Position numbers and translations under genes: made by a program | Notes under the pieces: generated by a model | The model's database searches: none | Told to the model about the DNA's origin: nothing | What the model saw: only the letters and a program-made list of their open reading frames with translations | Source: Deltaproteobacteria bacterium | GTDB lineage: Bacteria; Desulfobacterota; Desulfuromonadia; Geobacterales; Pseudopelobacteraceae | DNA: 64,000 bases | Direction: 5' to 3' | Assembly: GCA_021780495.1 (NCBI GenBank) | Contig: JAJXYO010000052.1 | Span: forward strand, 1-64,000 | Shown: piece by piece, positions 15,386 through 25,301 of the stretch | How the letters are laid out: every line of letters begins with the position of its first letter | Numbering within the stretch: the stretch's first letter is position 1

Positions 15386-18300
15386 GTCTTTAAGCTCCAT
15401 TTCCGTTTCAGCCAGCCGCCGAAATCATCCATCAGGGTGTACATGACCGGTACCACCAGCAGTGTCAGGAAGGTCGAGGTGATCAGGCCGCCCACCACGG
15501 CGCGGGCCATGGGGGCGCGCATCTCGGCGCCGCTGCCGATGGCCAGAAACAGCGGCAGCATGCCGAAGATCATGGCCAGGGTCGTCATGATGATCGGCCG
15601 CAGCCGGGTCCGTCCGGCCAGGATGACGGCCTCGCGGCGCGCCAGGCCATCCCTTCGCTGCAGGACCTTGGCGTAGTCCACCAGCAGGATGGCATTCTTG
15701 GTGACCAGACCCATCAGCATGATCAGGCCGATCAGGGACATGATGTTGACGGTATCGCCGGTCAGCTTGAGCATCCCGGCCATGCCGACGATGGAAAGCG
15801 GCAGGGACAGCATGATGGCCAGCGGTTCAAGGAACGACTCGAACTGGGCCGCCAGGATCAGGTAGACGAACAGCACCGCCAGGATCAGTGATTCGGCCAT
15901 GTAGCCGAAGGATTCGGCCATGTCCTCGGCCTCTCCCGACAGATCGATGCTGTAGCCGGGCGGCATGTTGATCCGCCGGGCGGCCGCTTCAACACGCTTG
16001 GCTGCCGTGCCGATCGGCAGGTTGTCCAGATTGGCCGAAACGGTGACCTGACGTGCCAGGTCGCGGCGGTTGATCTCGGTGGGTGAGGCGGCCACCACGG
16101 TGCTGACCAGACTGCCCAGCGGCAGCATCTTGGTCCCGCCAGCGCCGTCGGGCACGGAAATGTTCAGGTCCCGCACCTGCGACGGATTCTGACGCAAGCG
16201 CGCCGGCAGCCGCACCCGCACATCCACGGCATCGCCATCCTCATCCTCAAAGGTAGAGATCGCCTCGCCCCCGATCAGCCGCCCGACAGCGCCGACAATA
16301 TCGTTGGTGGTCACCCCGGCCGAGAGCGCCTTGGCACGATCAACCCGCAGGCGGTACTCGGGAATGTCGTTCTCCAGGGTCATGGAGAGATCGACAATGC
16401 CGGGCACCTTGTAGAGCTCTTCCTTCAGCCGGGCGCCGAGCTGTTTGAGGACCTGCAGGTCATCGCCCTTCAGGTTGATGTTGAGCGGTTTCTGTGCCCC
16501 GCCGATCTGGCCGACCTCCTCAATCGAGAAGGTGATCCCGGCCACCTTGTGCAGGCGTTCACGGATCTCGCGCTGCAGGACAAACTGGCCTTTTGCGCGT
16601 TCGTTGCGCTCCTTGAGTTTCACATACAGCAGGCCGTCGCGTACCGTGCCGCTGTCGCCGGCGCCGATTGTGGCGTAGGTGTGGTCGATCTCGGGTATGC
16701 CCTTGATGGCTGCCAGGATAGCATTCAGGCGGCCCTCCGTTTCAGTGATGCTGGCATCGGGCGCTGTTTTGAACGAAATCTGGAATTCGCCTTTGTCATA
16801 TTGGGCCATAAAGGAGGACTCCAGCGTGCCGAAGATCATGATGCCGGCTATAAAGGAGGCCACGGCCAGCGCCATGACGGTTGTGCGGTGGTCCAGGGCC
16901 CAGCCGACAGCCGTGCGATAGCGGTCGGCGGTCCGGTCGAACCAGCTGTTGAAGGTTTCCAGCCAGCGGGCGATGCCGCTGCGCCGGCCTTGCAGGTGGA
17001 TGGAGGGGTCGTGCCAGCGGGAGGAGAGCATCGGGTCCAGGGTAAAGGAGACGAACAGCGAGACCAGTACGGCAAAGGCCACCGTGATGCCGAACTGGTA
17101 GAAGAAACGGCCGACGATGCCCTTCATGAAGGCCACCGGCACGAATACGGCGATGATCGACAGGGAGGTGGCAAAAACGGCCAGACCGATCTCCGAGGTG
17201 CCGAAACGGGCCGCTTCCATGTGGTCTTTGCCCATCTCCAGGTGGCGGACGATGTTCTCGCGCACCACGATGGCATCGTCGATCAGCAGACCGATGGCCA
17301 GGGACAGCGCCATCAGGGTCATGACGTTGAGGGTCATGCCCAGTGCGTTCATGACAATAAAGGATGAAATGACCGAGATGGGCAGGGTCACGCCGGTGAT
17401 GACGGTGGAACGCCAGGAGTTGATGAAACAGAACACGATCAGGATCGTCAGGACCCCGCCGATGACCAGTGTTTCCTTGACGTCGGCCAGGGACTCGCGG
17501 GTCATGATCGACCCGTCCCGCACCAGGCTGATCGTGACCCCGGCCGGCAGCTCCTTCTGTACCTTGCTGATGACCTTCTTGACCGTATCGACCAGTTCCA
17601 CCTGATTGCCGCCAGACTGCTTGTAGATATCCAGGCCGATGGCCGGCTGACCATTGATCAGCGCCAGTTTGCGCTTTTCCTCGACACCGTCACTGACCTG
17701 GGCTACCTCGCCCAGGGTGATCGGCCGGCCATCCTTCTGGATGACCACCATCTGGCGATACTGATCGGCCCGCTCCGGTTTGCCCTCGATCCGCAGGGGA
17801 TATTCGGCCTGGCCTTTGGTGATGCGTCCCAGCGGGGTGTTGGTGTTCTCGGATTTGATGCCGTTGACCACATCGTTGACCCCCAGGCCCAGGGCATCCA
17901 GGCGGACCGGGTCCAGATCGACATTGATCTCACGCTTCCGGCCGCCGACCATGTCCACCTTGCCCACACCGGCTACACTCTCGAAGCGCTTCTTGATCCG
18001 TTTCTCTACCAGGCTCGTCAGTTCGCGGGGGGTAAGGGTGCTGGACTGCACCGCCAGGGCTGCCACCGGGGCGGCATTGAAATCGAGTTTCTGGATAATC
18101 GGCTCTTCGATGCCGGTGGGGAGTGTGCCGCGGATGGAAGCGATCTTGGCACGCACCTCCTGGGCGCAGTCGTTGACCTTCTCCTCCAGGCGGAACTCGA
18201 CCACTACCGTGGAAACGCCCTCGCGGGAGGTGGAGAAGACATGCTTGACCCCGGCCACCTGGTTGACCGCCTCCTCGATGCGCTTGGAGAGCTCGCGCTC

Positions 18301-18477
18301 GACCGTTTCGGGCGATGCGCCGGCGAAGACCGTCACCACCGAGACCACCGGAAATTCCACATTGGGAAACATCTCCACCGCGAGGCGGCGGTAGGAGAAT
18401 ATGCCGAGCACCACCAGCGCCAGGATCATGACCGTGGCGAAGATGGGGCGTTTGATGGAGGTGTTGGAGAGGATCAT
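14971..18477 (-). CDS. RND efflux pump fused to GxxExxY domain
   Basis: AcrB/MexB-type inner-membrane proton-driven pump. Residues 1-1030 are a complete RND transporter: first helix after [11 protein letters not shown], two large periplasmic loops, and the proton-relay aspartates in [13 protein letters not shown]. Residues 1031-1045 are encoded by the cassette's terminal array and are rich in H, G, T and R. Residues 1046-1168 are the GxxExxY domain. Normal family members stop near residue 1030. The ATG at 18477 matches the family start; an in-frame TTG at 18504 is an alternative. It follows the DMT gene, with a repeat element between. Confidence 0.9.
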   Translation of the reverse strand: MILSNTSIKRPIFATVMILALVVLGIFSYRRLAVEMFPNVEFPVVSVVTVFAGASPETVERELSKRIEEAVNQVAGVKHVFSTSREGVSTVVVEFRLEEKVNDCAQEVRAKIASIRGTLPTGIEEPIIQKLDFNAAPVAALAVQSSTLTPRELTSLVEKRIKKRFESVAGVGKVDMVGGRKREINVDLDPVRLDALGLGVNDVVNGIKSENTNTPLGRITKGQAEYPLRIEGKPERADQYRQMVVIQKDGRPITLGEVAQVSDGVEEKRKLALINGQPAIGLDIYKQSGGNQVELVDTVKKVISKVQKELPAGVTISLVRDGSIMTRESLADVKETLVIGGVLTILIVFCFINSWRSTVITGVTLPISVISSFIVMNALGMTLNVMTLMALSLAIGLLIDDAIVVRENIVRHLEMGKDHMEAARFGTSEIGLAVFATSLSIIAVFVPVAFMKGIVGRFFYQFGITVAFAVLVSLFVSFTLDPMLSSRWHDPSIHLQGRRSGIARWLETFNSWFDRTADRYRTAVGWALDHRTTVMALAVASFIAGIMIFGTLESSFMAQYDKGEFQISFKTAPDASITETEGRLNAILAAIKGIPEIDHTYATIGAGDSGTVRDGLLYVKLKERNERAKGQFVLQREIRERLHKVAGITFSIEEVGQIGGAQKPLNINLKGDDLQVLKQLGARLKEELYKVPGIVDLSMTLENDIPEYRLRVDRAKALSAGVTTNDIVGAVGRLIGGEAISTFEDEDGDAVDVRVRLPARLRQNPSQVRDLNISVPDGAGGTKMLPLGSLVSTVVAASPTEINRRDLARQVTVSANLDNLPIGTAAKRVEAAARRINMPPGYSIDLSGEAEDMAESFGYMAESLILAVLFVYLILAAQFESFLEPLAIMLSLPLSIVGMAGMLKLTGDTVNIMSLIGLIMLMGLVTKNAILLVDYAKVLQRRDGLARREAVILAGRTRLRPIIMTTLAMIFGMLPLFLAIGSGAEMRAPMARAVVGGLITSTFLTLLVVPVMYTLMDDFGGWLKRKWSLKTHHGDTETRRHGGIRMYDRELTEAIIGCAIEVHKELGPGLLESAYEECLCYELSARNIQVERQVVLPVVYKENKLNAVYRIDLLIGQKVVVELKSIEKLLPIHDAQLITYLKLTGIKTGLLLNFNAAVLKDGIRRMVL

Positions 18478-18500
18478 GGGGTGTGCGCCTTTGTTGAATG

Positions 18501-18679
18501 GCAAATCCCCCTCAGTCCCCCTTTACAAAGGGGGAAGCTTTAAAACCCACCACTTTTCAATGGGGGAAGCTTTAAAACCCACCACTTTTCAATGGGGGAA
18601 GCTTTAAAGTCCCTCACTTTTCAATGGGGGAAGATTTAAAGTCCCCCACTTTGTAAAGAGGGGTTAGGGGGGATTTGCT
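18501..18679. repeat. Palindromic element with four 32-bp tandem units
   Basis: Ends are inverted: GCAAATCCCCCT...CTTTACAAAG on the left and CTTTGTAAAG...AGGGGGGATTTGC on the right. Inside, a 32-bp unit beginning GGGGGAAGCTTT repeats at 18530, 18562, 18594 and 18626 with few changes. It belongs to the same CCCCCTTT family as the repeat in the hyb operon, here expanded in tandem. It lies between the DMT and RND genes of the operon. Confidence 0.85.
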
Positions 18680-18697
18680 CTTACTACGTAAATACCC

Positions 18698-19135
18698 TCA
18701 ACGTTTGATGATCAAGGCTGCTCCGGCCGCCAGCAGCAGCATGCCGGCCAGCCGCAGCGGCGTAAGTGGCAGCTGGCGGAGACCGAACAGCCCGAAATGG
18801 TCGAGCAGCGCCCCGGTGGCGAGCTGTCCGGCAATGACCGCGGCCATGACGGCGGTTGTCCCCAGGCGCGGTACGGTGATGATCGTCAGGGTGACAAAGA
18901 AGGCCCCCAGCAATCCGCCGGTCAGCTCCCACCAGCTGGCAGTGCCTATGCCGCGCAGTGTGCCGCGCCCCTGGATCAGGACGACTAGCAGCAAGGCCAA
19001 CGTCCCCACGGCAAAGGAGATCAGCGAACTTTCGTAGGGCCCGACCTTCTGTGCCAGCCGGGCGTTGATCGAGGGCTGCACGGCGACCGCCATCCCGCCC
19101 AGGATCATCAAGATCAGCCAGAGAAGGTTGCTCAT
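18698..19135 (-). CDS. DMT-family small membrane transporter (YdcZ/DUF606 type)
   Basis: A 145-residue inner-membrane protein with five predicted helices, matching the YdcZ/DUF606 branch of the drug/metabolite transporter superfamily. The motif AVQPSINARLAQKVG near residue 18 and the GALLDHFGLFG segment in the C-terminal half are typical. The ATG at 19135 has a GGAG ribosome site. Substrate is not known. It lies between the adaptor and pump genes, an unusual place, and is probably co-transcribed with them. Confidence 0.85.
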   Translation of the reverse strand: MSNLLWLILMILGGMAVAVQPSINARLAQKVGPYESSLISFAVGTLALLLVVLIQGRGTLRGIGTASWWELTGGLLGAFFVTLTIITVPRLGTTAVMAAVIAGQLATGALLDHFGLFGLRQLPLTPLRLAGMLLLAAGAALIIKR

Positions 19136-19202
19136 GCCCGTCGCTCCGTAACCGCACTTTTGGTTGCAGTGCCGGGGATGACGGAGAAGGCTGTTGTGGA
19201 CG

Positions 19203-20360
19203 TCATTTGACACCTCCCGCAGGTGCTGCCGTGACCCGGTCGCCATCCTTGAGGCTGAAGCCGCCGCGCACCACGTACTGTTCACCATTTTTCAAACCGC
19301 TGGCAATTTCGACCTGCTCGTTGTTCACGCTGCCGGTGCTGACCTCCCGGCGGTGCGCGCTACCGTTTGCGATGACAAACAGCGTGCCGGTGCGGGCCGC
19401 CAGGTCGAGCCGGTCGATGGCGCTGCGCGGGACCTGCAGCACTTGAGCCCGGGTGCCGGTGATGATACGCCCTTTGGCGAACAGCCCGCCCTTGAGGACC
19501 TCGGGCACATTTGCTACTTCGGCAATCACTTTCAGTGAGCGGTCGCTTGCGTTGAGTTCGGGATTGATGAACATGACCGTGCCCTTGAAGGTGCGCCCCG
19601 GCAGCGCATCGACGCTGAACTCGACCGGCTGCCCGACCTTGATCCGGGCGGAGTCTGCCGATGAGACCGTCACCGTCAGGTTGAGCAGGCGGTTGTCCAC
19701 GATGCGGAAGATCGGTTTGGCGGCGGCCGCATCGCTGGCCAGATCGCCAACATTGACGTTGCGCAGGGCCACGATGCCGTCGATGGGTGCGGTCACCGCC
19801 CCCTTGGCCTTCCGGGCCCTGGCCTGGTGAACATCGCCCTCGGCCGCTGCGATCTGGGCCTGTGCCGCCGCGACCCGCGTCTTTGCGGCCTCTGCTTCAG
19901 AGCGGGCGTCATCCACGGCCTGTTGCGTGGCCAGACCGGATTCCTTCAGCTTGAGCATGCGGGCCAGTTCCCGTTCGGCCCGGCTGGCGGCCACAGCGGC
20001 CTGCGCCCGGCCGGCCTTGGCCGACTCGACCCCGGCCTCGGCCCGTTTGAGCAGGGCCTCGGCCTCGGCGACATCGATCCTGGCCAGCGTCTGACCTTTC
20101 CTGACCCGCACCCATTCGGTCACATACACCTGTGTTACCAGGCCCGGGATCTGGGTCTTGATGTCCACGGAGAATTTGGGTTCCAGGCTGCCGGTTACCT
20201 CAATGCCATCCGTCAGGTTGGTGCTGGCCGCTGTCAGTGTTTCCACGGCAACTGGTGGTTTGACGGACTGCTGCGGTGTTTTGGAGGCATCACTCCGTGT
20301 GCAGGCGCTCAGGGCGAAGAGCGCTGTTATTATTACAATACCTGTTGTCAGCCGTTTCAT
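19203..20360 (-). CDS. RND periplasmic adaptor lipoprotein (MFP)
   Basis: Membrane fusion protein linking the RND pump with TolC. A lipoprotein signal peptide ends in LSAC, so the mature protein is lipid-anchored. The biotinyl-lipoyl halves (around VDIKTQIPGLV and VTAPIDGIVALRNVNVG) flank a long alpha-helical hairpin rich in Ala, Glu and Arg, followed by beta-barrel and membrane-proximal domains. The start at 20360 follows a GAGGT ribosome site; a GTG 12 bases upstream overlaps that site and is rejected. First structural gene of the efflux operon, just after the TetR gene. Confidence 0.93.
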   Translation of the reverse strand: MKRLTTGIVIITALFALSACTRSDASKTPQQSVKPPVAVETLTAASTNLTDGIEVTGSLEPKFSVDIKTQIPGLVTQVYVTEWVRVRKGQTLARIDVAEAEALLKRAEAGVESAKAGRAQAAVAASRAERELARMLKLKESGLATQQAVDDARSEAEAAKTRVAAAQAQIAAAEGDVHQARARKAKGAVTAPIDGIVALRNVNVGDLASDAAAAKPIFRIVDNRLLNLTVTVSSADSARIKVGQPVEFSVDALPGRTFKGTVMFINPELNASDRSLKVIAEVANVPEVLKGGLFAKGRIITGTRAQVLQVPRSAIDRLDLAARTGTLFVIANGSAHRREVSTGSVNNEQVEIASGLKNGEQYVVRGGFSLKDGDRVTAAPAGGVK

Positions 20361-20399
20361 GTGATACCTCACAAATAAGTCCTCCTCCCTGAGTGAGAA

Positions 20400-20492
20400 G
20401 GTTGCCGAAGGCCGGATGAGGGAGCATCTGTGTCATGTAATACCAGTGCAGCCCCTTCACCTTGCCCCCTCCCTCAGAGAGAGGGGGGATTA
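20400..20492. repeat. Degenerate CCCTCCCTC palindromic repeat
   Basis: The stretch between the TetR and adaptor genes contains GATGAGGGAG at the left and GCCCCTTCACC...CCCTCCCTCAGAGAGAGGGGGG at the right. It resembles the common dispersed C-rich intergenic palindromes and overlaps the last codons of the TetR gene, whose C-terminus (NPPSL) is encoded by it. Confidence 0.5.
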
Positions 20493-21091
20493 AGCGCCAT
20501 GCCATCAAAAACCAGCTCCAGCATGCGGCACATGGCCAGCCGTCCGATGCGGGGTGTGCAGTGGCAGAGCTGCTCTTCAATGGCGATGCTCAGGCATGCC
20601 AGCGTTGCCCAGACCATATCGGCCACGTTGCCCGGCCGGAGTTCACCCCGCTCGATGCCTGCCTGCATCAGATCGGAGAGGACCTGCAGCATGCGGTCGT
20701 AATAACGCTCCAGATCGAAGGCCGGCGCGCCCTGGGGTGCGCCGTAGTAGATCGAATAAAACAGTTTCACCAGTGGCAATTGCTGGATGCTGGCATCGAA
20801 AACACCCTGGCAGAAATGGATGACGCGTTGCCGGACCGTGCCGGAAAAACTGTGCAATTCGGCCAGGGTGGTTTCAAACTGGTCATAGGACTCTTCCATC
20901 AGCTGAAGGTAGAGGCCCTCCTTGCTCCTGAAATAATAATAGAGCACTGGCTTGGTCACGGCGGCCGACTGGCAGATCTCGCGCACCGATGAGGCCGCGT
21001 AACCGCGCCGGCTAAACTGCTCCAGGGCGGCAGCCAGCAGGCGCTCACGGGCATCGGAAACAGCTGGTTGTATGTCGTCAGTAGGAGTCAT
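20474..21091 (-). CDS. TetR-family repressor of the efflux operon
   Basis: A 205-residue TetR regulator. The DNA-binding helix-turn-helix is at residues 30-55 (GYAASSVREICQSAAVTKPV followed by LYYYFRSKEGL, the family signature). The C-terminal helical ligand domain is more variable. It is the first gene of the minus-strand efflux run, and a palindrome typical of TetR operators lies about 20 bp upstream of its start. Autorepression and control of the pump genes by a ligand are therefore likely; the ligand is unknown. The last residues are encoded by a repeat. Confidence 0.93.
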   Translation of the reverse strand: MTPTDDIQPAVSDARERLLAAALEQFSRRGYAASSVREICQSAAVTKPVLYYYFRSKEGLYLQLMEESYDQFETTLAELHSFSGTVRQRVIHFCQGVFDASIQQLPLVKLFYSIYYGAPQGAPAFDLERYYDRMLQVLSDLMQAGIERGELRPGNVADMVWATLACLSIAIEEQLCHCTPRIGRLAMCRMLELVFDGMALNPPSL

Positions 21092-21108
21092 GGAGTCCCT
21101 GATATGAA

Positions 21109-21128
21109 TATACCTATCGGTAGGTATA
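21109..21128. promoter_or_regulatory. TetR-type operator palindrome
   Basis: TATACCTA, four bases, TAGGTATA: a perfect 8-bp inverted repeat just upstream of the TetR start at 21091. Form and place match autoregulatory operators of AcrR-like repressors. Confidence 0.75.
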
Positions 21129-21155
21129 GAAGAGGATGGGTCGTTGTGTCAAATT

Positions 21156-21179
21156 GAATTTCGCGGTTATGCGAAATTC
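21156..21179. other. Perfect 9-bp inverted repeat, possible hairpin-repeat relative
   Basis: GAATTTCGC and GCGAAATTC with loop GGTTAT. The loop and the trailing CTAATCCGGGC resemble the tandem repeat at 701-854. It may be a degenerate member of that family or a regulatory site in the 519-bp gap between 21091 and 21611. Confidence 0.4.
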
Positions 21180-21441
21180 TCGCTAATCCGGGCGTGTCTG
21201 TTTGCCGGTGGTAAGGGCCTGGGCGGGCAGCACGGTTATAAACATCGTCCCGTTGATGTGGTACTAATGTTGCAAATGATAAAATCCACGGAATCGGTAT
21301 TTCAGAGCGTAACATCCCGGAGTAGCTGAAAAAGCCTTGTTGGCGGGTCATCGGCCTCGGGTGTTGGTTCGTTATTGTGTGCATGATCCTTTACGTCAAA
21401 TCGCTACAGTCCGATTGCTCATCGCAATTCAATAATGATTT

Positions 21442-21482
21442 TTGACGCAATTGCTTGCATAAATTTTAATTGCATTTATAAT
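21442..21482 (+). promoter_or_regulatory. Likely sigma-70 promoter for the gene at 21611
   Basis: The AT-rich gap has two overlapping candidates: TTGACG at 21442 with TTTAAT 17 bases later, and TTGCAT at 21455 with a consensus TATAAT at 21477 (spacer 16). Either would give a leader of 120-140 bases. Confidence 0.5.
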
Positions 21483-21610
21483 AATGCCTATCTATTATGA
21501 TGAACGAGCAATATTTTGTACGGTACAAGTAATAAAATAATTACGATTAATCAGCCCCCTGCGGATTTGTAGGGTTACCCAAAGTAAAGGCATACAAGGA
21601 GGAAGTTATT

Positions 21611-22351
21611 ATGAAAAAAACAGTTATTTTGATGGCAGGACTTTTAGCCGTAGCGCTGGCCGGCTCGGCACAGGCAGCAACGATGTTCGCGGTGCAGAAT
21701 TCAACAGGAACACAGGATATGGCTGCGATTAGTGATGCTGGGGATATTGCGGCGCAAGGCACAATAACCGCCGCAAAAATTGGTGTAAATGTCGCAACTC
21801 CAGATTCTGGATTAGCTGTAGCAGAAACGACCACTAATGCGGTTCGTGGCATTATATCTTCTCAACACAATGATGGAATTCAAGCGGCGTATATTCTATT
21901 CAGAAAGTCTCGTGGCACTTCAACAGCCGTAGCTCCAGGTGCTTTTGCTGCTATGGTTAAGACCGGTGATTATACAGGATCTCTCGATGCCTCAGGCTGG
22001 GATGGCTATAATTATCTGAATGGCGCAGGAGCCGCATTTTTAGTAGACGGACCTGTTGTACAAGGTGACCCTACCATTACTCCTCAAGGATTAGCTACCT
22101 ACCCCGGTCGTGTACCGACAGCGTTTGTTGTTCTTACAGGCAATAAAACAGGTTCTCTTGCAGCCAGTGGTAGAGGTGAGAGATTCAGGGTTGCAAGCGA
22201 CGGACGTCTCCGGATTTCGAATCAGCCTGCTGCACCTGTAAGCGGAACAACAGCCTGCACTGCTGGAGACCTGATCCTTGATGCAGCAAATGCTTCTCTT
22301 TACCTGTGTACTGCTGCACCAAACACTTGGAAAAAAGCTACGTTCAACTGA
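21611..22351 (+). CDS. Secreted protein with phage-fibre-like segment
   Basis: A 246-residue exported protein with a clear signal peptide (cleavage after SAQA, about residue 22). The middle and C-terminal parts resemble domains of tail-fibre or collar-like surface proteins, with LFRKSRGTST near residue 95 and a stretch ending GERFRVASDGRLRIS near residue 200. The C-terminus has CTAGDLILDAANASLYLCT, a two-cysteine element. It has a strong GGAGGAAG ribosome site, its own promoter and a strong terminator, so it is a single-gene unit and probably well expressed. Exact role unknown; a surface or adhesion role is inference. Confidence 0.7.
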   Translation: MKKTVILMAGLLAVALAGSAQAATMFAVQNSTGTQDMAAISDAGDIAAQGTITAAKIGVNVATPDSGLAVAETTTNAVRGIISSQHNDGIQAAYILFRKSRGTSTAVAPGAFAAMVKTGDYTGSLDASGWDGYNYLNGAGAAFLVDGPVVQGDPTITPQGLATYPGRVPTAFVVLTGNKTGSLAASGRGERFRVASDGRLRISNQPAAPVSGTTACTAGDLILDAANASLYLCTAAPNTWKKATFN

Positions 22352-22417
22352 TTTATTAGCAAGCCTTTCAACGCATACGGCTTCAATCTAAACACAGTAT
22401 ATGACATCAATTTTAAC

Positions 22418-22456
22418 AAAAAAAGACGACTGCTTTCGGGCAGTCGTCTTTTTTTG
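22418..22456 (+). terminator. Rho-independent terminator
   Basis: GACGACTGC and GCAGTCGTC with a TTTCGG loop (22425-22448), flanked by an A-run before and seven or more T after, ending the gene at 21611. The A-run makes it work on the other strand too. Confidence 0.93.
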
Positions 22457-22524
22457 TATAAAAGTGCTAGTACCTTGTAACTCAGATTCTTTCGCAGCAA
22501 ACCCCTCTAATTATCTCCTTATCA

Positions 22525-22562
22525 AGGGAGAAAGCTTCCCCCCCCCTGAAAGGGGGAGCTGA
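22525..22562. repeat. Fragment of the CCCCC/GGGGG palindromic repeat
   Basis: GAAAGCTTCCCCCCCC followed by TGAAAGGGGGAGC matches the units of the element at 18501 in reduced form. It lies in the 397-bp gap between 22351 and 22749; no gene is seen there. Confidence 0.5.
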
Positions 22563-22748
22563 GGTGCTGGTTTTAGGCGTTCCAGCGTGCTAGTTCAGTA
22601 TCTAAGACGTTGAAACATGTTGACGGTTATTCTTTCGGAGAGATGTACAGGCTAACGACTGTAAGCTGCAATGTATCAGGGCTTGATGAATGATTGTTGG
22701 AGTGTTATTATTTCGCACAAAATATGCAGTCCCCTGTAAGGAGATTAG

Positions 22749-23501
22749 ATGGAAGACACAACAATATTTCATATAACACACTGGAAGGCTGGGTCACAGT
22801 GGATTAAGAGAATACTTAAGGAAGCTGCACCCAGAAGGTACATAGATTCTAAGATTGCTCCTAGAAAGTACGTAGATTCTAAGATCAACATTGCACACTT
22901 TCTTAACGATCCAATTCGGCAAGGTTATATATATCCCACAGTTTATGTAACTAAAGAACAGTTTGAAAGCGTGAGCTTGCCAAGTAAATGGTCCAGATTC
23001 ATTGTAATAAGGGACTTACGAGATACGCTTGTGTCCGGATATTTCAGTATGAAAATTAGTCACCCCATTTTAACGGATTACAATAAGGAGCTAAGAACCA
23101 ATCTAAATTCAATGAGTTTTGACGATGGCATGATATTTCTTGCAGAAGGGTGGCTTAAAGGAAGTGCCGCTATACAAAAATCTTGGGTTGACTTAGGTGA
23201 AGAAATAATTCGTTATGAGGATTTGTTGCAAAACGATACGGAAATTCTAACAAAAACTCTAATTGATAAATGCGGCTTAAATATTAGCAAGGATAAATTA
23301 TTTAAAATAATAATGGCTAGTCGATTTGAAGTCTTAACAGGTGGCAGGAAAAAAGGGGATGAAGATATTTACTCGCATGAACGAAAAGGTATTTGCGGGG
23401 ATTGGAAAAATTATTTCAGTGAAAAGATTTCAGAGCGGTTTAAATTGTTATATGGAGACTTATTGATAGCTACCGGATATGAAAAAGACATGATCTGGTA
23501 A
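22749..23501 (+). CDS. Sulfotransferase
   Basis: A 250-residue soluble PAPS-dependent sulfotransferase that would transfer sulfate to a sugar hydroxyl or amine. The 5'-phosphosulfate loop is HWKAGSQWIKRIL (residues 11-23), the 3'-phosphate site is RDLRDTLVSGYF (about residue 95), and the C-terminal RKGICGDWKNYF matches the family RKGxxGDWKN motif. An AAGGAG ribosome site precedes the ATG. A 10-codon tandem duplication (22831-22890) lies just after the first motif. AT-rich relative to the efflux operon, like its neighbours. Confidence 0.88.
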   Translation: MEDTTIFHITHWKAGSQWIKRILKEAAPRRYIDSKIAPRKYVDSKINIAHFLNDPIRQGYIYPTVYVTKEQFESVSLPSKWSRFIVIRDLRDTLVSGYFSMKISHPILTDYNKELRTNLNSMSFDDGMIFLAEGWLKGSAAIQKSWVDLGEEIIRYEDLLQNDTEILTKTLIDKCGLNISKDKLFKIIMASRFEVLTGGRKKGDEDIYSHERKGICGDWKNYFSEKISERFKLLYGDLLIATGYEKDMIW

Positions 23502-23747
23502 TTTACTCGACTTTTGCAGTTGATTATTTAGGTTCAACATCATGAATCATGAAAGATAAACTTTTGAGTTGATCCAATAAATTGTTGCAATCACGTAATT
23601 TGGTCAAAAGTTTTTTATATTAAAAATCGCTTCCGATGGGGGTGTAGTCCGTTAATTAGATATTTGCCTGGTATAGGCGAAGGTAACTACTTAATATATA
23701 TCGTTAAAACAATTCAAAAAAATTACTAATTGGGAGATTTGTAAGTA

Positions 23748-24458
23748 ATGCAATATTTTGCAGACGATGTTTTTCTTGTTTCGTATCCTAGATCAGGCAA
23801 TACTTGGATGAGATATCTTCTATCTAACATATTAGAACCTTGTAAGGCGTGGCATCTTAGAAATATTAATGAAGTTGTACCCGACATCTATGAAGTTGAT
23901 ATAAGTTTATTTGCTCGTCCAAGAATTATAAAAAGCCACGAGCCTTTCACCTGTCTTTACCCAAAAGTAATCTATATGTATAGGGATGGTAGAGATGTCG
24001 CTGCATCATACTACAATCTATCTAAGACCGCATTTGGTTATAAAAAGTCATTTGAGGTCTTTCTTTTGGCAATGCTGACGGGAGGCAAAGAGGCTGTATT
24101 TGGATCTTGGCAAGCGCATGTATCAGGATGGTTGGATGCCGCGCAGAGTGGCAGCGTCTTTTATATAAAATACGAGGATTTATGTCAGAATACAGTTAAT
24201 GTTATGGAAAAGCTTGGATGTTTTATGGGGAATAATTTTGATAGGGTAATGATCTTGTCCGCCATTGATAAATCTACATTTGATGTACAAAAAGAACATG
24301 TAAAGAAATATTCAGAACATTATGTCAAAGGCTTCCACGGTGGGATCAAGGGCGGACCAGGGAAATGGCGAGAAGTTTTTACAGAAGAGATGAATGAGCT
24401 TTTTTGGCATCACGCTGGAGTTTTGATGACCAGACTAGGTTATAAAAAGTATGATTAG
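23748..24458 (+). CDS. Sulfotransferase
   Basis: A 236-residue sulfotransferase of a second subtype. The 5'-phosphosulfate loop is SYPRSGNTWMRYLL (residues 12-25), the 3'-phosphate motif is YRDGRDVAASYYN (about residue 77), and GGPGKWREVF occurs near residue 203. The motifs are more canonical than in the preceding gene and the two share little outside them, so they are not recent duplicates. It has 246 bases of AT-rich gap before it with no clear promoter. Likely acts on the polysaccharide made by this locus. Confidence 0.9.
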   Translation: MQYFADDVFLVSYPRSGNTWMRYLLSNILEPCKAWHLRNINEVVPDIYEVDISLFARPRIIKSHEPFTCLYPKVIYMYRDGRDVAASYYNLSKTAFGYKKSFEVFLLAMLTGGKEAVFGSWQAHVSGWLDAAQSGSVFYIKYEDLCQNTVNVMEKLGCFMGNNFDRVMILSAIDKSTFDVQKEHVKKYSEHYVKGFHGGIKGGPGKWREVFTEEMNELFWHHAGVLMTRLGYKKYD

Positions 24459-24698
24459 CAATGAGGCAAATCAAAGTCACAATAGCCGTTCAAGCAAGTA
24501 TTGGTAACGAAAAAACAATTTAATGATGACTTGAATATTTCATTTGTTGGCAATAAATTAAGCGGTTTGAAGATGGATTTGTACTAATTGCCGGCTGTAT
24601 CGATTGTCAGCATTACAACATGCACTGTTGGCATTGGGTGTTGTTGGAAGGTTTTCTCTCATACGCTTAGACTAGATACCGACCTATTAAATGATTCG

Positions 24699-25301
24699 CT
24701 ATTTGTGATCTTGTAGCAAAGTCTCTTCTATTAGTTTGGTTTCAAATTCTAAAAGTCGTTTTGATCTATTTTTTAGGCGCTTGACAGGACTCCCAAAAAA
24801 AACGCCCCAAGCATCTAGGCTTTTCGTTACAAGAGAAAGGGCACCAACAGACGAACCTTCTCCAATCGTGACTTTTGGCAATATTACAGTTCCAGAACCA
24901 ATAATGACATGTTTTTTTAATATAACAGTACCATGTATAACACTTGTAAACTGTTCGGGAATTGTTGGATTAGTTAGGGCCTTACCAGTGTAGTCGTCTG
25001 TTCTACTATATATTTTAACCCCTTGTGAAAGGCCGCTAAAGTCTTCCATCGTAATACCATCACCGGCAGATAAATAACACCAGCCTCCGATATGAATAAA
25101 TGAGCCAATATTTAACCAACCGTTTTTGTCGGCAATGATACAGCAGAAATCATCAATGCGGACGTTATTTCCGATTGAGATGTTAGCGAGACCGATTATA
25201 GTGCAGCTTTTAGCTATCTTGACGTTTGATCCGATTGACTTGAAGCCAAAGCCCGCAAGCTCTTTCTCATTGAAATAGCCGGCATCAAATGGATTGGTCA
25301 T
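24699..25301 (-). CDS. Left-handed beta-helix acyltransferase
   Basis: A 200-residue O- or N-acetyltransferase of the hexapeptide-repeat family (WcaF/CysE-like) that would acetylate a sugar using acetyl-CoA. Hexapeptide turns are visible as IGSNVKIAKSCTIIG, ISIGNNVRIDDF, IGSGTVILPKVTIGEGSSVG. The start at 25301 (MTNPFDAGYF) is chosen because relatives begin this way and a GGGA site precedes it; an upstream in-frame start at 25391 would add 30 residues. It is the only gene in the sugar locus on the minus strand. Confidence 0.85.
   Translation of the reverse strand: MTNPFDAGYFNEKELAGFGFKSIGSNVKIAKSCTIIGLANISIGNNVRIDDFCCIIADKNGWLNIGSFIHIGGWCYLSAGDGITMEDFSGLSQGVKIYSRTDDYTGKALTNPTIPEQFTSVIHGTVILKKHVIIGSGTVILPKVTIGEGSSVGALSLVTKSLDAWGVFFGSPVKRLKNRSKRLLEFETKLIEETLLQDHK

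Noticed and set aside
18530-18657. CRISPR-like array of 32-bp repeats
   Set aside because: The units are contiguous with no spacers and lie within a palindromic intergenic element. No cas genes are present.
24628-24650. Possible sigma-54 promoter (TTGGCATTGGGTGTTG)
   Set aside because: The GG is not followed by GC at the required 10-base spacing, and the direction and position do not suit any gene.
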